DNA of 40,124 bases from Gemmatimonadota bacterium (GCA_031127075.1 JARIFA010000015.1:1-40124); one strand, 5' to 3'; counted from the first letter of the stretch, positions 24,833 through 32,430 are shown. Notes: a model not told the origin generated them from the sequence alone. Numbers and translations: made by a program.

Positions 24833-25828
24833 CTACGGCCGGCGCGTCGCACGAGGCACCGGCTCGCCGAGGCGCGCCTCGCGCCGCACGTACTCTGCCG
24901 CCGCAGCGTGCGTCGCATACCATGCGTCGTCACCGGCCTTGGCTTTGATGTGGTCGAGCAGCAGTTCGAGCGCCACGATACGCGACCGGTGCCCCGAGAT
25001 ATGCGGGTGCAGGGTCAGTGTGAACATCGTCCCTTCTGCGTAGGCTCGGTCGAATTCATCCATCCACACCTGCGCTACCTCGCGCGGCGGGCTATACCGC
25101 TCGCCCCGCGGATCGAAGAGCGGTGCGTCGTCGAGGATCCATTCGACTGGAATCTCAACGATGCCTGTCGGAACGCCCTGCTGGTTCAATTCGTACGGAC
25201 GCTCATCCGCCATCAAAGAGCTCTCGTAGCGGAACCCCATATCACGAAGGATGCTGAGCGTATTCGGCGAGAAATTCCACGACGGCGCGCGGTAGCCCAC
25301 GGGCCGCTGTCCCGTCATCCGCGTCAGATCGTCCACCGCTCGGCGCAGCAGGGCGCGCTCCACGGAGTCTGGCAACGTCGCGTTCATCTCGTGCACCCAG
25401 CCGTGCACCGCGAATTCGTGGCGGCCGCTCCGGGCGATGAGCGGTCCCATTTCCGGATGGAGCGCGAGGCTCACCGACGGGATGAAGAAGCTCGCGGGGA
25501 TCCGGCGGGCGTCGAGCAGCGCCACGATGCGCCCGAGACCGACCCGCGCGCCGTACTGGCCCATCGAGAGCGCCCCGACCGAGGTCTCACCATAGCGGAT
25601 GGTGACCGTCTCGTTGTCCACGTCGAATGAAAGCAGCACCGCGACCTTCTTCCCGTCGGGCCAGCGCGGGGGGGTGAGATCCCGGCCGGCCCGGACCGCG
25701 TCGACCGTCTTCGTGATGCTGTCCATCGTCCATTGCCACCCTGGGATGGCAGAAGTGACGGGGACGGGTTGGGCTTGAGCGAAGAGGTACGCCGGGAGGG
25801 CGAGCAGCGTGGCAACGAGTCGACGCAT
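24833..25828 (-). CDS. Exported polysaccharide deacetylase (NodB/CE4 family)
   Basis: This is a 331-residue protein with a signal peptide (MRRLVATLLALPAYLFAQAQ). The NodB domain has motif 1 with catalytic/metal Asp (LLSFDVDNE, D69-D71), motif 2 HGWVHEMN with its two His, and motif 3 VGYRAPSWNFS. A late LTLHPHISGH carries the usual C-terminal His. The order and the family phrases (GARVGLGRIVALLDARRIPA, SFFIP) resemble the PuuE/allantoinase-like and peptidoglycan deacetylase branch, so the substrate could be an N-acetylated sugar or a cyclic amide. Export suggests cell wall or extracellular polymer. It is transcribed before the DUF606 gene and is divergent from the DoxX-like gene over a 212-base gap. 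Confidence 0.93.
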   Translation of the reverse strand: MRRLVATLLALPAYLFAQAQPVPVTSAIPGWQWTMDSITKTVDAVRAGRDLTPPRWPDGKKVAVLLSFDVDNETVTIRYGETSVGALSMGQYGARVGLGRIVALLDARRIPASFFIPSVSLALHPEMGPLIARSGRHEFAVHGWVHEMNATLPDSVERALLRRAVDDLTRMTGQRPVGYRAPSWNFSPNTLSILRDMGFRYESSLMADERPYELNQQGVPTGIVEIPVEWILDDAPLFDPRGERYSPPREVAQVWMDEFDRAYAEGTMFTLTLHPHISGHRSRIVALELLLDHIKAKAGDDAWYATHAAAAEYVRREARLGEPVPRATRRP

Positions 25829-26040
25829 AAGAACCGAAGGACCGTCGGCAGGAAGAGGAGGGGGTCAGCTCACGGACGACCCGCTAGAACCTACGCACCC
25901 AGCGCTCGCGGCGGCGAGTCATGTTGTCGTGGGGCCTCAGCGTCCACATGGCGATGCGGCGTCGGGAACGGGGATTCGTCGCCCGCGGTTGGTGAAAGAC
26001 GGGGCTCCGGATGCTCCGGACCCTCGTCTTGGAGCCGCTC

Positions 26041-26388
26041 ATGCACACCCTTGCCATCCTCGCTCAGCTCGCCGTCGCCATCTCGGTCTTCTACGTCTGG
26101 ATCTTTCGTTTCGACACCATCACCAGCGACTTCGAGCGCTTCGGCTACCCGCTCGTGTTCCGCAACGCGGTCGGGGTCGTGAAGCTGGTGATCGCGACGT
26201 TGTTGATCGTCGGTTTCTGGTCGCCCGCGGTCATTCCGGGGGCCACGCTCGGGATGGCGGCCCTGATGATCGGGGCGCAGTGGTCGCACTGGCGCGTGTC
26301 GAACCCGATGGCCAAGCGGGTGCCGTCGGCGATCCTGCTCGCGGCCTGCGCGCTCATCCTTTTCGACGCGCGCGGCACCATCGGCTGA
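26041..26388 (+). CDS. DoxX-like small membrane protein
   Basis: This 115-residue protein has four helices (AILAQLAVAISVFYVWIFRF, AVGVVKLVIATLLIVGFW, PGATLGMAALMIGAQWSHW, AILLAACALILF). The arrangement fits the DoxX/DoxX-like family, whose members are linked to thiol redox and quinone reactions in some bacteria; the role here is unknown. GGAG sits six bases before ATG 26041. An ATG at 26011 in the same frame has no ribosome site. There is no operon partner: the gene on its left is divergent and the one on its right convergent. Confidence 0.78.
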   Translation: MHTLAILAQLAVAISVFYVWIFRFDTITSDFERFGYPLVFRNAVGVVKLVIATLLIVGFWSPAVIPGATLGMAALMIGAQWSHWRVSNPMAKRVPSAILLAACALILFDARGTIG

Positions 26389-26451
26389 GTAGTGGGTCTG
26401 TCGGGGCGCGCCGGTTCCTCGTGGTGCCCTGAGCCGAGCGGGCGGCGGGTC

Positions 26452-26482
26452 ACTGACTCTCCCGATACGGCGCTGAGTCAGT
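26452..26482. terminator. Weak inverted repeat after the MerB-like gene
   Basis: ACTGACT (26452-26458) and AGTCAGT (26476-26482) are perfect 7-base arms around a 17-base loop. They lie one base past the MerB-like stop in the 95-base convergent gap. The long loop makes it a poor hairpin, so a terminator role is only possible. Confidence 0.35.
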
Positions 26483-26483
26483 C

Positions 26484-27167
26484 TCAGAAGCGCTCGCCGG
26501 CATCCGTGAGCATCCACGTCGGACCCGTCAGCCCGTGTCGGGCGAAGATCTCCATCGCCTCTTGCACGGACCACTTTCGCCAGTCCGCGTCCGCGTGGCG
26601 TCCATACCACTCGGTCGCGAACCGCCAAACGTGTGCGATTGGGCGCACGTCGCCCATTGGTATGGCGCGCGAGACGCACCAAGCCTCCACCGCAGCCGCA
26701 GACCGGAACGGGAGCATTACGGAGCAGGTGTAGAGCACGTTGTCCCAAGCGTTCCGCATTGGGATGGGGAAGTGCACCACCAGATCGGTGTCGAGGATCT
26801 CGCCGTGCTCGAGTCGGATGGTGACCGTGTCGTCCAGTGCACCGAGGCGCGTCTCAATCTGCGCCGTACCCCCGGCGAGATGCGCGACGCCCAGTGAGCA
26901 CCAGATGCAGTTGCCCCACCAGCGCTTGGTCCCCGCTCGGACCACGCAGGTGGTCGGCGCTGCCGAGAAGGGATGCGCGACCCAGACCTCGTCGGACTGC
27001 GGATGGAGCACGACGCCGTGGTGTTCCGCGAGCGCTCGGAGACTCGTTCGGACCAGGGAGGAATCGCAGCCGAATCCCATGGCCAGTTCAGCAATCGTCG
27101 GCGGATGTTCCCGGTCGAGGAACCCGCAGATGATGGCGTGATGAAGGCTGGCGTGATTCAGGTCCAT
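26484..27167 (-). CDS. Alkylmercury-lyase (MerB)-like protein with altered active site
   Basis: This is a 227-residue protein. An N-terminal winged-helix-like part (PPTIAELAMGFGCDSSLVRTS) is followed by the MerB-like fold: WWGNCIWCSLG at 83-93 and VLYTCSVMLPF at 145-155, then a Trp-rich C-terminus (WYGRHADADWRKWSVQEAME, GLTGPTWMLTD). MerB cleaves the carbon-mercury bond with two Cys and an Asp in C-x-x-D. Here both Cys have counterparts (C87 and C148), but the Asp position is C90, giving CIWC. Mercury resistance genes such as merA or merR are not present nearby. Family membership is fairly clear; lyase activity is not. It starts five bases after the DUF4287 gene. Confidence 0.8.
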   Translation of the reverse strand: MDLNHASLHHAIICGFLDREHPPTIAELAMGFGCDSSLVRTSLRALAEHHGVVLHPQSDEVWVAHPFSAAPTTCVVRAGTKRWWGNCIWCSLGVAHLAGGTAQIETRLGALDDTVTIRLEHGEILDTDLVVHFPIPMRNAWDNVLYTCSVMLPFRSAAAVEAWCVSRAIPMGDVRPIAHVWRFATEWYGRHADADWRKWSVQEAMEIFARHGLTGPTWMLTDAGERF

Positions 27168-27172
27168 GATCG

Positions 27173-27376
27173 TCAGGACTGTGCTCTGAAGTGTGCCACC
27201 AGTGCGTTCGCGTGTCCGTGACCGATGTCGTGCTCAGTCTTGAGGAGCGCCACCATCTCCATATGCTTCTCGAGCTTCGCCGCCGTCAGGACCTTCATCC
27301 ACGCATCGATCGGCTTGCCGTAGGTCTTCTCGATCGACGGAAAGTAGGACGCGGGTCCCTTCACCGGTTGGGCCAT
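27173..27376 (-). CDS. DUF4287 small protein
   Basis: This 67-residue protein is almost entirely the DUF4287 motif: GPASYFPSIEKTYGKPIDAW, LEKHMEMVALLKTEH and DIGHGHANALVAHF. DUF4287 proteins are often found with DUF5655 domains or next to SRPBCC and DUF1801 genes; no biochemical role is established. GAGG lies nine bases before the ATG. It sits between the SRPBCC and MerB-like genes in one minus-strand run. Confidence 0.9.
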   Translation of the reverse strand: MAQPVKGPASYFPSIEKTYGKPIDAWMKVLTAAKLEKHMEMVALLKTEHDIGHGHANALVAHFRAQS

Positions 27377-27460
27377 GGCGGTGTGCCTCGTGTCACGCTG
27401 GTGGGTGGCGGGGGTCGGTGATGATCGTCACGTCGGCGACGATGTGCATGCCCCGAGAAG

Positions 27461-27883
27461 CTACCGTGCTACGGCGACCGCGGCGAACCGATCGAGGATG
27501 GCCTGCCAGCCCTGCGCCTGCAGCTCCCGCGAGTGCACCTGCTCGGCCTCGAATCGCACCTCCACATCGACGCCACCGGACACCGCTGTGAAGGTGACAT
27601 CGACGGAGCGCCCGTCACCGATGCGATACGCCAGGTGATCTGGAGGCGTCACGGCCTCCACCGTCCCCTCGAAGTCGAATCCCATCGAGCCGTCTCGCGC
27701 CTCCATCCGGTAGCAGAGCCGCCCGCCGGGCCGGAGATCGAGGACCGCCGCGGGGGTATGCCAATCATCCGACGCGGCATTCCATCGACAGATGTCGGCC
27801 GGGGTGGTGTACGTCGCGAAGACGTGCGCGATGTCCGCGTTCGCGATGTGGGTACGGACGACGAGGGGATCATGCATCGGCAT
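27461..27883 (-). CDS. SRPBCC / AHSA1-type (START-like) domain protein
   Basis: This is a 140-residue single-domain protein. The helix-grip pattern of the SRPBCC superfamily is visible: an early strand (LVVRTHIANADIAHVFATYT), the conserved WNAASDDWHTPAA segment near 35, a central sheet (GFDFEGTVEAVTPPDHLAY, VDVEVRFEAEQVHS) and a long C-terminal helix (RELQAQGWQAILDRFAA). Bacterial AHSA1-like members bind small hydrophobic ligands or act with small domain-of-unknown-function partners. Two starts are possible: ATG 27883, or ATG 27877, which has a better spaced GAG. It heads the three-gene run with DUF4287 and MerB-like genes. Confidence 0.88.
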   Translation of the reverse strand: MPMHDPLVVRTHIANADIAHVFATYTTPADICRWNAASDDWHTPAAVLDLRPGGRLCYRMEARDGSMGFDFEGTVEAVTPPDHLAYRIGDGRSVDVTFTAVSGGVDVEVRFEAEQVHSRELQAQGWQAILDRFAAVAVAR

Positions 27884-27980
27884 CTCGGTTCAGCGGACGG
27901 TGACATGTTGCTTGGGCGACAGGCTCAAGTAATTGTGCATGACGCTGGTGCACCACCTCGACCAACTATTGAAACGACAG

Positions 27981-28006
27981 AGGGGGGACGATTGCTCGTC
28001 CCCCCT
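27981..28006 (-). terminator. Perfect 11-bp hairpin with GCAA loop beyond tRNA-Phe
   Basis: AGGGGGGACGA (27981-27991) pairs perfectly with TCGTCCCCCCT (27996-28006). On the minus strand the loop is GCAA, a stable GNRA tetraloop, which favours a role in minus-strand transcripts. It lies 63 bases past the tRNA-Phe 3' end. No T tract follows on either strand. Inferred to end the tRNA transcript and shield the SRPBCC run. Confidence 0.75.
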
Positions 28007-28069
28007 GATATACTCTAGAGATTGCACGAATTGTAACGACCAAAAATCACGTAAGTCGTTGATTGACAA

Positions 28070-28142
<73 letters not shown>

Positions 28143-28151
28143 GTGCCCACC

Positions 28152-28180
28152 AATCTAGCAACGGGCCGAGCGGGAGCCAA
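28152..28180 (-). promoter_or_regulatory. Sigma-70-like promoter of tRNA-Phe
   Basis: On the minus strand TTGGCT (28180-28175) and TAGATT (28157-28152) are separated by exactly 17 bases. The -10 box ends nine bases before the tRNA 5' end at 28142, a normal distance for a stable RNA gene. Matches to the consensus are 4/6 and 4/6. Confidence 0.6.
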
Positions 28181-28270
28181 CCCCGCCCCCACACTGGACT
28201 TGACCCGCGAACCAAGGCCCAGGAACCCGGCACCGGCACATCGCCCGTGCCGCCGACCGATTGCAGCACC

Positions 28271-28276
28271 TACTAT
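28271..28276 (+). promoter_or_regulatory. TACTAT -10 box right before the first M16 gene
   Basis: TACTAT at 28271-28276 ends six bases before ATG 28283, where a start site would be expected, and no Shine-Dalgarno is present. This suggests a leaderless mRNA. No convincing -35 box is visible. The same hexamer occurs before the LuxR-type gene. Confidence 0.4.
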
Positions 28277-28282
28277 TTACAG

Positions 28283-29659
28283 ATGACCTCCCGCCTCCGC
28301 CTCAGGCGCGCACTCGCCGCCACTACGATCCTCATCGGCCTCACTGGATCCGCCGACGCCCAGGGTACCCCCCTCCGCGTCCCCGTCACAGTTGACACCC
28401 TCCCCAACGGACTGACCCTCATCGTCCACGAGGATCGATCCGTTCCCGTCGTCACCACCAACATCTGGTACCACGTCGGCTCCGGCGATGAGCGCGTCGG
28501 CCGCACCGGATTCGCGCACCTCTTCGAGCACCTGATGTTCATGGGCTCGCAACACGCGCCCTATCCACAGTTCGATCGCCTCCTCGAGGCCGCCGGCGCC
28601 GGCAACAACGGGTCCACCACCACCGATCGCACCAATTACTACGAGTCCGGCCCGGCCAATGCCCTCCCCCTGATGCTCTGGCTCGAAGCCGACCGACTCG
28701 GCTGGATGCTCGAGACGATGGACGGCGCCAAGGTCGACCTCCAGCGCGACGTCGTGAAGAACGAGCGCCGACAGAGCTACGAGAACCAACCCTACGGTCT
28801 CGCCTTCGAACAGCTCTCCGCCGCCATCTATCCCACGGGCCACCCCTACTCGTGGACGACCATCGGCTCGATGGCCGACCTCTCCGCCGCCTCGCTCGAC
28901 GACGTGAAGGATTTCTTCCGCACCTACTACGCCCCGAACAACGCCACCATCGTCGTCGCTGGTGACGTGCGCGCCGATTCGGTCCGTGCGATGGTGCGCA
29001 CGATGTTCGCGGAGATCCCGCGCGGTCCCACTTTCACCCGCCCGCGCGTCGCGCCCTTCACGCTGCGCGACACCGTCGTGACGCTCGAGGACCGCGTGCA
29101 GCTGCCACGCCTCTACCTCGCCTGGCACGGTGTCCGTGAGTTCGCGCCCGACGATGCGGCCCTCGATATCGCAGCCTACATCCTCGCCGGCGCGCGCAAC
29201 AGCCGCCTCACCAAGGCGCTGGTGCAGGACCGCCCCCTCGCGACGAGCGTCAACGCATTCAATGCGAGCAAGCGGCTCGACGGCGACGTGCAGATCGTCG
29301 CCACCGCACGCCCCGGTGTCCACCTCGACACCCTCCAGCGCGCGATCGACGCCGAGCTGGCCCGCCTCGCCGCGCAGGGCCCCACGGCGCGCGAGATCCG
29401 ACAGGCGCTCAACAGCATCGAGGCGAGCTTCCTCAGCCGTCTCGAGCTCTCCAGCGGCAAGGCGGACCAACTCAATGCGTACTACTACGCGACCGGCTCC
29501 CCCGACTACTTCCAGAAGGACCTCGACCGCTACCGCGCCGTACGCGCCCGCGATGTGCAGCGCGTCGTCCGCACCTACCTGCGCAGCGGCCGCGTCACCC
29601 TAAGCGTCGTCCCGCAGGGGCGCACCACACTCGCCGCCACCGCGAGGGCCACCCGATGA
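28283..29659 (+). CDS. Exported M16 zinc peptidase, catalytic subunit
   Basis: This is a 458-residue protein with a signal peptide (LAATTILIGLTGSADAQ). The inverted zinc motif HLFEH (79-83) and the distal Glu in VVKNERRQSYENQ (E161, 78 residues later) are intact, as in insulinase/pitrilysin and mitochondrial-processing-peptidase-like enzymes. A second, homologous half without the motif starts near 240 (LYLAWHGVREFAPDDAALDI). In the family it cleaves peptides inside a clam-shell chamber. ATG 28283 begins the signal; an upstream ATG at 28247 would add residues unlike a signal. The gene overlaps the next by four bases (ATGA), so the two M16 subunits are made together and probably form a heterodimer in the periplasm. 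Confidence 0.94.
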   Translation: MTSRLRLRRALAATTILIGLTGSADAQGTPLRVPVTVDTLPNGLTLIVHEDRSVPVVTTNIWYHVGSGDERVGRTGFAHLFEHLMFMGSQHAPYPQFDRLLEAAGAGNNGSTTTDRTNYYESGPANALPLMLWLEADRLGWMLETMDGAKVDLQRDVVKNERRQSYENQPYGLAFEQLSAAIYPTGHPYSWTTIGSMADLSAASLDDVKDFFRTYYAPNNATIVVAGDVRADSVRAMVRTMFAEIPRGPTFTRPRVAPFTLRDTVVTLEDRVQLPRLYLAWHGVREFAPDDAALDIAAYILAGARNSRLTKALVQDRPLATSVNAFNASKRLDGDVQIVATARPGVHLDTLQRAIDAELARLAAQGPTAREIRQALNSIEASFLSRLELSSGKADQLNAYYYATGSPDYFQKDLDRYRAVRARDVQRVVRTYLRSGRVTLSVVPQGRTTLAATARATR

Positions 29660-31131
29660 GCCGCGTCCACACACCCCACCACCTCGCGGTCGCTGTGCTC
29701 TCGACGATCGCCGCCCTCAGTGCGCCCACCACGAGCACGGCGCAGCCGACGACCCAAGCCTTCGACCGCACGCGACCGCCGGCGCTCGGCGCCGCTCCGA
29801 CCCTGACCGTCCCGCGTGTGCAGTCAGGGACGCTCGCCAACGGCCCAGTCATCCGGCTCGTCGAACAGCGCGAACTCCCGCTCGTCCAGATCATCCTCTC
29901 CGTCGCCGGTGGCGCCCGTCTCGACCGCGACGACCCCGGTCTCGTCTCCTTCCTCGCGAACCTCCTCGACGAAGGCGCCGGCGCCCGCGATGCCAACGCC
30001 CTGCAGGGCGAACTCGCCTTCCTCGGCGCCTCGCTCTCCACCGGCGCCTCGTGGGATGCGACCACCATCTCGCTCAAGGTCTCCCGCCGCAATCTCGACG
30101 CCGCCCTCGATCTGATGGCCGATGTCGTCCTCCGCCCGACCTTCGCCGCGACCGAGGTGAATCGCCAGCGCGACCTCCGGCTCGCCGCACTCCTCCAGCA
30201 GCGGGACCAGCCCGCCGCGCTCGCGGGTCTCGCCGTCGCGCAGACCCTCTTCCCTGAGGGGCATCCCTACCGCCGCAGCGCCTCCGGCGATTCCACCGCC
30301 ACCACACGTCTCGACTCAGCTGCGGTCCGCGCGGCATACCAGGGCGCGATCCGCCCCGAACGCGCCGCCTTCTACGTGGTCGGTGACATCACCCTCGACG
30401 AGGCGCGCACCGCGCTCGAACGCCGCTTCGGCGCCTGGCGCGCCACGGGCGAGGAGCGCCGTCCGGCCCCAGTCCTCGTCTCCACACAGCGCGCGTCGGG
30501 CGTGCGCCTCATCCTGGTCGACAAGCCGGGCGCCGCGCAATCGGTCATCAATGTGGTGGCGCCTGGCGTCGAGCGCACCACCGGCGACCACGCCGCCATC
30601 GAGGTGATGAACACCATCCTCGGGGGCTCCTTCTCCTCGCGCCTGAATACGCTGCTCCGCGAGACGAAGGGCTACACCTACGGCATCTCGTCGGGGTTCG
30701 CGTACCGTCCGCTCCCCGGGCCCTTCACGGTCTCCACCGCGGTCCGCACCGATGTCACCGACAGTTCGCTCGTCGACATCTTCCGCGAGCTCCGCACCAT
30801 CCGCGACACGCCGGTGTCAGACGCCGAACTCGATCGCGCGAAGGCGTACCTCGGGCTCGCGGTCCCCGGTGATCTCGAGACGGTCGGCCAGGTGGCCTCG
30901 GAGGTCGCGACACTCGCGCTCTGGAACCTCCCGATCGACTACCTCACCGAGTACGTACAGCGCGTGGGGCAGGTGAGCGCGGCCGACGTCCAGCGCGTTG
31001 CGCGCGCCTTCGTCCCGGCGGAGCATGCTTGGGTCATCGTCGTCGGGGATCTCGCGAAGATCCGGGCGCCAATCGAGCGCCTCGGACTCGGCACGGTCAC
31101 GGTGCGCGAGGTGGGGTCGCTCACACGCTGA
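29656..31131 (+). CDS. Exported M16 peptidase-like protein, non-catalytic subunit
   Basis: This is a 491-residue protein with a signal peptide (HLAVAVLSTIAALSA, then TSTAQ). The N-terminal half keeps the fold (LVQIILSVAGGARLDRDDPGL), but where HxxEH should be it reads FLANLLDEG, so the zinc site is lost. The C-terminal half keeps the substrate-binding region with Arg and Tyr (SRLNTLLRETKGYTYGISSG). Such paired subunits recall the alpha/beta division of mitochondrial processing peptidase and known bacterial two-gene M16B systems, in which the inactive chain completes the chamber. Start ATG 29656 overlaps the previous stop. It is followed by a large palindromic terminator. Confidence 0.93.
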   Translation: MSRVHTPHHLAVAVLSTIAALSAPTTSTAQPTTQAFDRTRPPALGAAPTLTVPRVQSGTLANGPVIRLVEQRELPLVQIILSVAGGARLDRDDPGLVSFLANLLDEGAGARDANALQGELAFLGASLSTGASWDATTISLKVSRRNLDAALDLMADVVLRPTFAATEVNRQRDLRLAALLQQRDQPAALAGLAVAQTLFPEGHPYRRSASGDSTATTRLDSAAVRAAYQGAIRPERAAFYVVGDITLDEARTALERRFGAWRATGEERRPAPVLVSTQRASGVRLILVDKPGAAQSVINVVAPGVERTTGDHAAIEVMNTILGGSFSSRLNTLLRETKGYTYGISSGFAYRPLPGPFTVSTAVRTDVTDSSLVDIFRELRTIRDTPVSDAELDRAKAYLGLAVPGDLETVGQVASEVATLALWNLPIDYLTEYVQRVGQVSAADVQRVARAFVPAEHAWVIVVGDLAKIRAPIERLGLGTVTVREVGSLTR

Positions 31132-31157
31132 TCTCGCCTGGCCGCAGGCTCTGGCGG

Positions 31158-31193
31158 GACGGGGCGGGACCACCGCGGTGGTCCCGCCCCGTC
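31158..31193. terminator. 36-bp perfect palindrome between convergent genes
   Basis: GACGGGGCGGGACCACCG (31158-31175) is followed directly by its exact reverse complement (31176-31193). It sits 26 bases after the M16 stop and four bases before the queF stop, so it would serve both strands. There is no T tract on either side. Confidence 0.85.
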
Positions 31194-31197
31194 GTCA

Positions 31198-31593
31198 TCA
31201 CGCCGGCTTCTTGTACTCCGCCGAGATGATCGACTTCAGCCCGCCGCGCACATTGAAGTCGCCGACGATCTTCATCGAGCGCGGCTGTGCCGTCGCCACG
31301 AGGTCGTCGAGGATGCGGTTCACCACGCGCTCGTAGAAGATGCCGTCGTTCCGGAAGCTCCAGAGATAGAGCTTGAGGCTCTTCAGCTCGAGGCAGACGA
31401 CGTCCGGCACGTAGGTGATGTTGATCGTGGCGAAGTCCGGTGCGCCGCCCTTGAGCAGGGCGAGCTCCGCCGCGTCGGTCTCGATCCCGCCAAGCGGGCA
31501 GAGCGACGTGAACTCCGGCGTCGTCATGAAGATCTCATAGTCCCGGTCCGCGTACGGGTTCGGGAAGGTCTCGAGCAGTTCGGGCTGTGGCAT
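31198..31593 (-). CDS. queF: preQ0 reductase (7-cyano-7-deazaguanine reductase, type I QueF)
   Basis: This is a 131-residue, single-domain QueF. It reduces preQ0 to preQ1 with NADPH in queuosine biosynthesis. The nucleophilic Cys is C32 in FTSLCP, the acid Asp is D53 in PDFATI and the NADPH/substrate motif is ELKSLKLYLWSFRN. In B. subtilis QueF the Cys and Asp are seven residues apart; here they are 21 apart because 14 residues (roughly GIETDAAELALLKG) are inserted into the active-site loop. No other queuosine gene is in the window. It is the last gene of the holA-to-queF run, ten bases after the rhomboid gene. ATG 31593 gives the normal N-terminus; the ribosome site is weak. Confidence 0.93.
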   Translation of the reverse strand: MPQPELLETFPNPYADRDYEIFMTTPEFTSLCPLGGIETDAAELALLKGGAPDFATINITYVPDVVCLELKSLKLYLWSFRNDGIFYERVVNRILDDLVATAQPRSMKIVGDFNVRGGLKSIISAEYKKPA

Positions 31594-31603
31594 CGGTGAG
31601 GAC

Positions 31604-32422
31604 TCAGCGGTCGCGCAGTCGGCGCGAGTGATCGTCGAGGACGCGGCGTTCCTCGTCGGTGAGATGATCGATCCCCTCAGCGGAGATCTTGTCGAGGATC
31701 GCGTCGATGGTCGGCGGTGGTGGAGCCGCCGGTGTGTCCGCGACCGGACGCTCCACGCTCGCCGATGCCGCACGCGAGGCCTGCTGTGGTGCCGTCCGCC
31801 GGTCGTCGGGCTCCGACTCCGGACGCGATGCCGTGGTCGCACTCGGTGCGGTATCGTCGACGTCGGCCGGTCGCCGCGTGACGACCCGACGCCCGCCACG
31901 AGGCATCAGGAACCAGACCGCCGCGAGGCCGCCGAGATGGGCGAGGAATCCTGGCCCACCCTCGAGGCCGGTCAGCGTCAGGATCGCGGCGACGAGTGCG
32001 GTCAGCCAGCGGCCGCGCACAGGGAATCGTCCGAAGACGAGATGCGCATCATCGCCCCAGCGGGCGGTGTACGCGCCGAGTACTGCGTACGCCGCGGAAG
32101 ACGCCCCGAGCCAGGCGCCGCTCGATCCGGTGAGGAGGTGCGCGGTCCACCCGGTCAGCGTCGCGAGCGCGAGGAGCCGACCATAGCGCATCGCCGTGAA
32201 GGCGCGTTCGAGGCGGAGCCCGAAGAGCCCGATGACGTACAGGTTGAGGAGCAGCAGCGGGAGATCCGGCTGCACCCACGGATGGGTGAGCAGCGTCCAC
32301 CACCGTCCCAGCGCCGGCGCGTCGCGCGTGAACGCGGCCCACGCCTGCAGTTCGGCCGGCACCACCGCCGTCCACTGCACCATCTGAACGAAGGCGAGGG
32401 CGAGGAGGAGCCGGAGCGTCAT
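31604..32422 (-). CDS. Rhomboid-family intramembrane serine protease with DUF6576-like tail
   Basis: This is a 272-residue membrane protein. Six helices lie in residues 1-175. The rhomboid residues are present: N60 in LLLLNLYVIGLFG, catalytic Ser S108 in GASSAAYAVLGAY and catalytic His H162 in AHLGGLAA. After a Pro/Arg/Ser-rich linker (about 180-232) comes a short helical tail, IDAILDKISAEGIDHLTDEE followed by RRVLD, of the DUF6576 type often attached to bacterial rhomboids. It would cleave membrane proteins within the bilayer; the substrate is unknown. ATG 32422 (a GTG precedes it) begins the first helix. It lies eight bases after ddl and ten before queF, so it is in the same operon. Confidence 0.9.
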   Translation of the reverse strand: MTLRLLLALAFVQMVQWTAVVPAELQAWAAFTRDAPALGRWWTLLTHPWVQPDLPLLLLNLYVIGLFGLRLERAFTAMRYGRLLALATLTGWTAHLLTGSSGAWLGASSAAYAVLGAYTARWGDDAHLVFGRFPVRGRWLTALVAAILTLTGLEGGPGFLAHLGGLAAVWFLMPRGGRRVVTRRPADVDDTAPSATTASRPESEPDDRRTAPQQASRAASASVERPVADTPAAPPPPTIDAILDKISAEGIDHLTDEERRVLDDHSRRLRDR

Positions 32423-32430
32423 CACGTCGG

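Noticed and set aside
27946-27955. TGGTGCACCA palindrome upstream of the SRPBCC gene as an operator
   Set aside because: A single 10-base palindrome is not rare at this scale and no second copy or clear promoter supports it.
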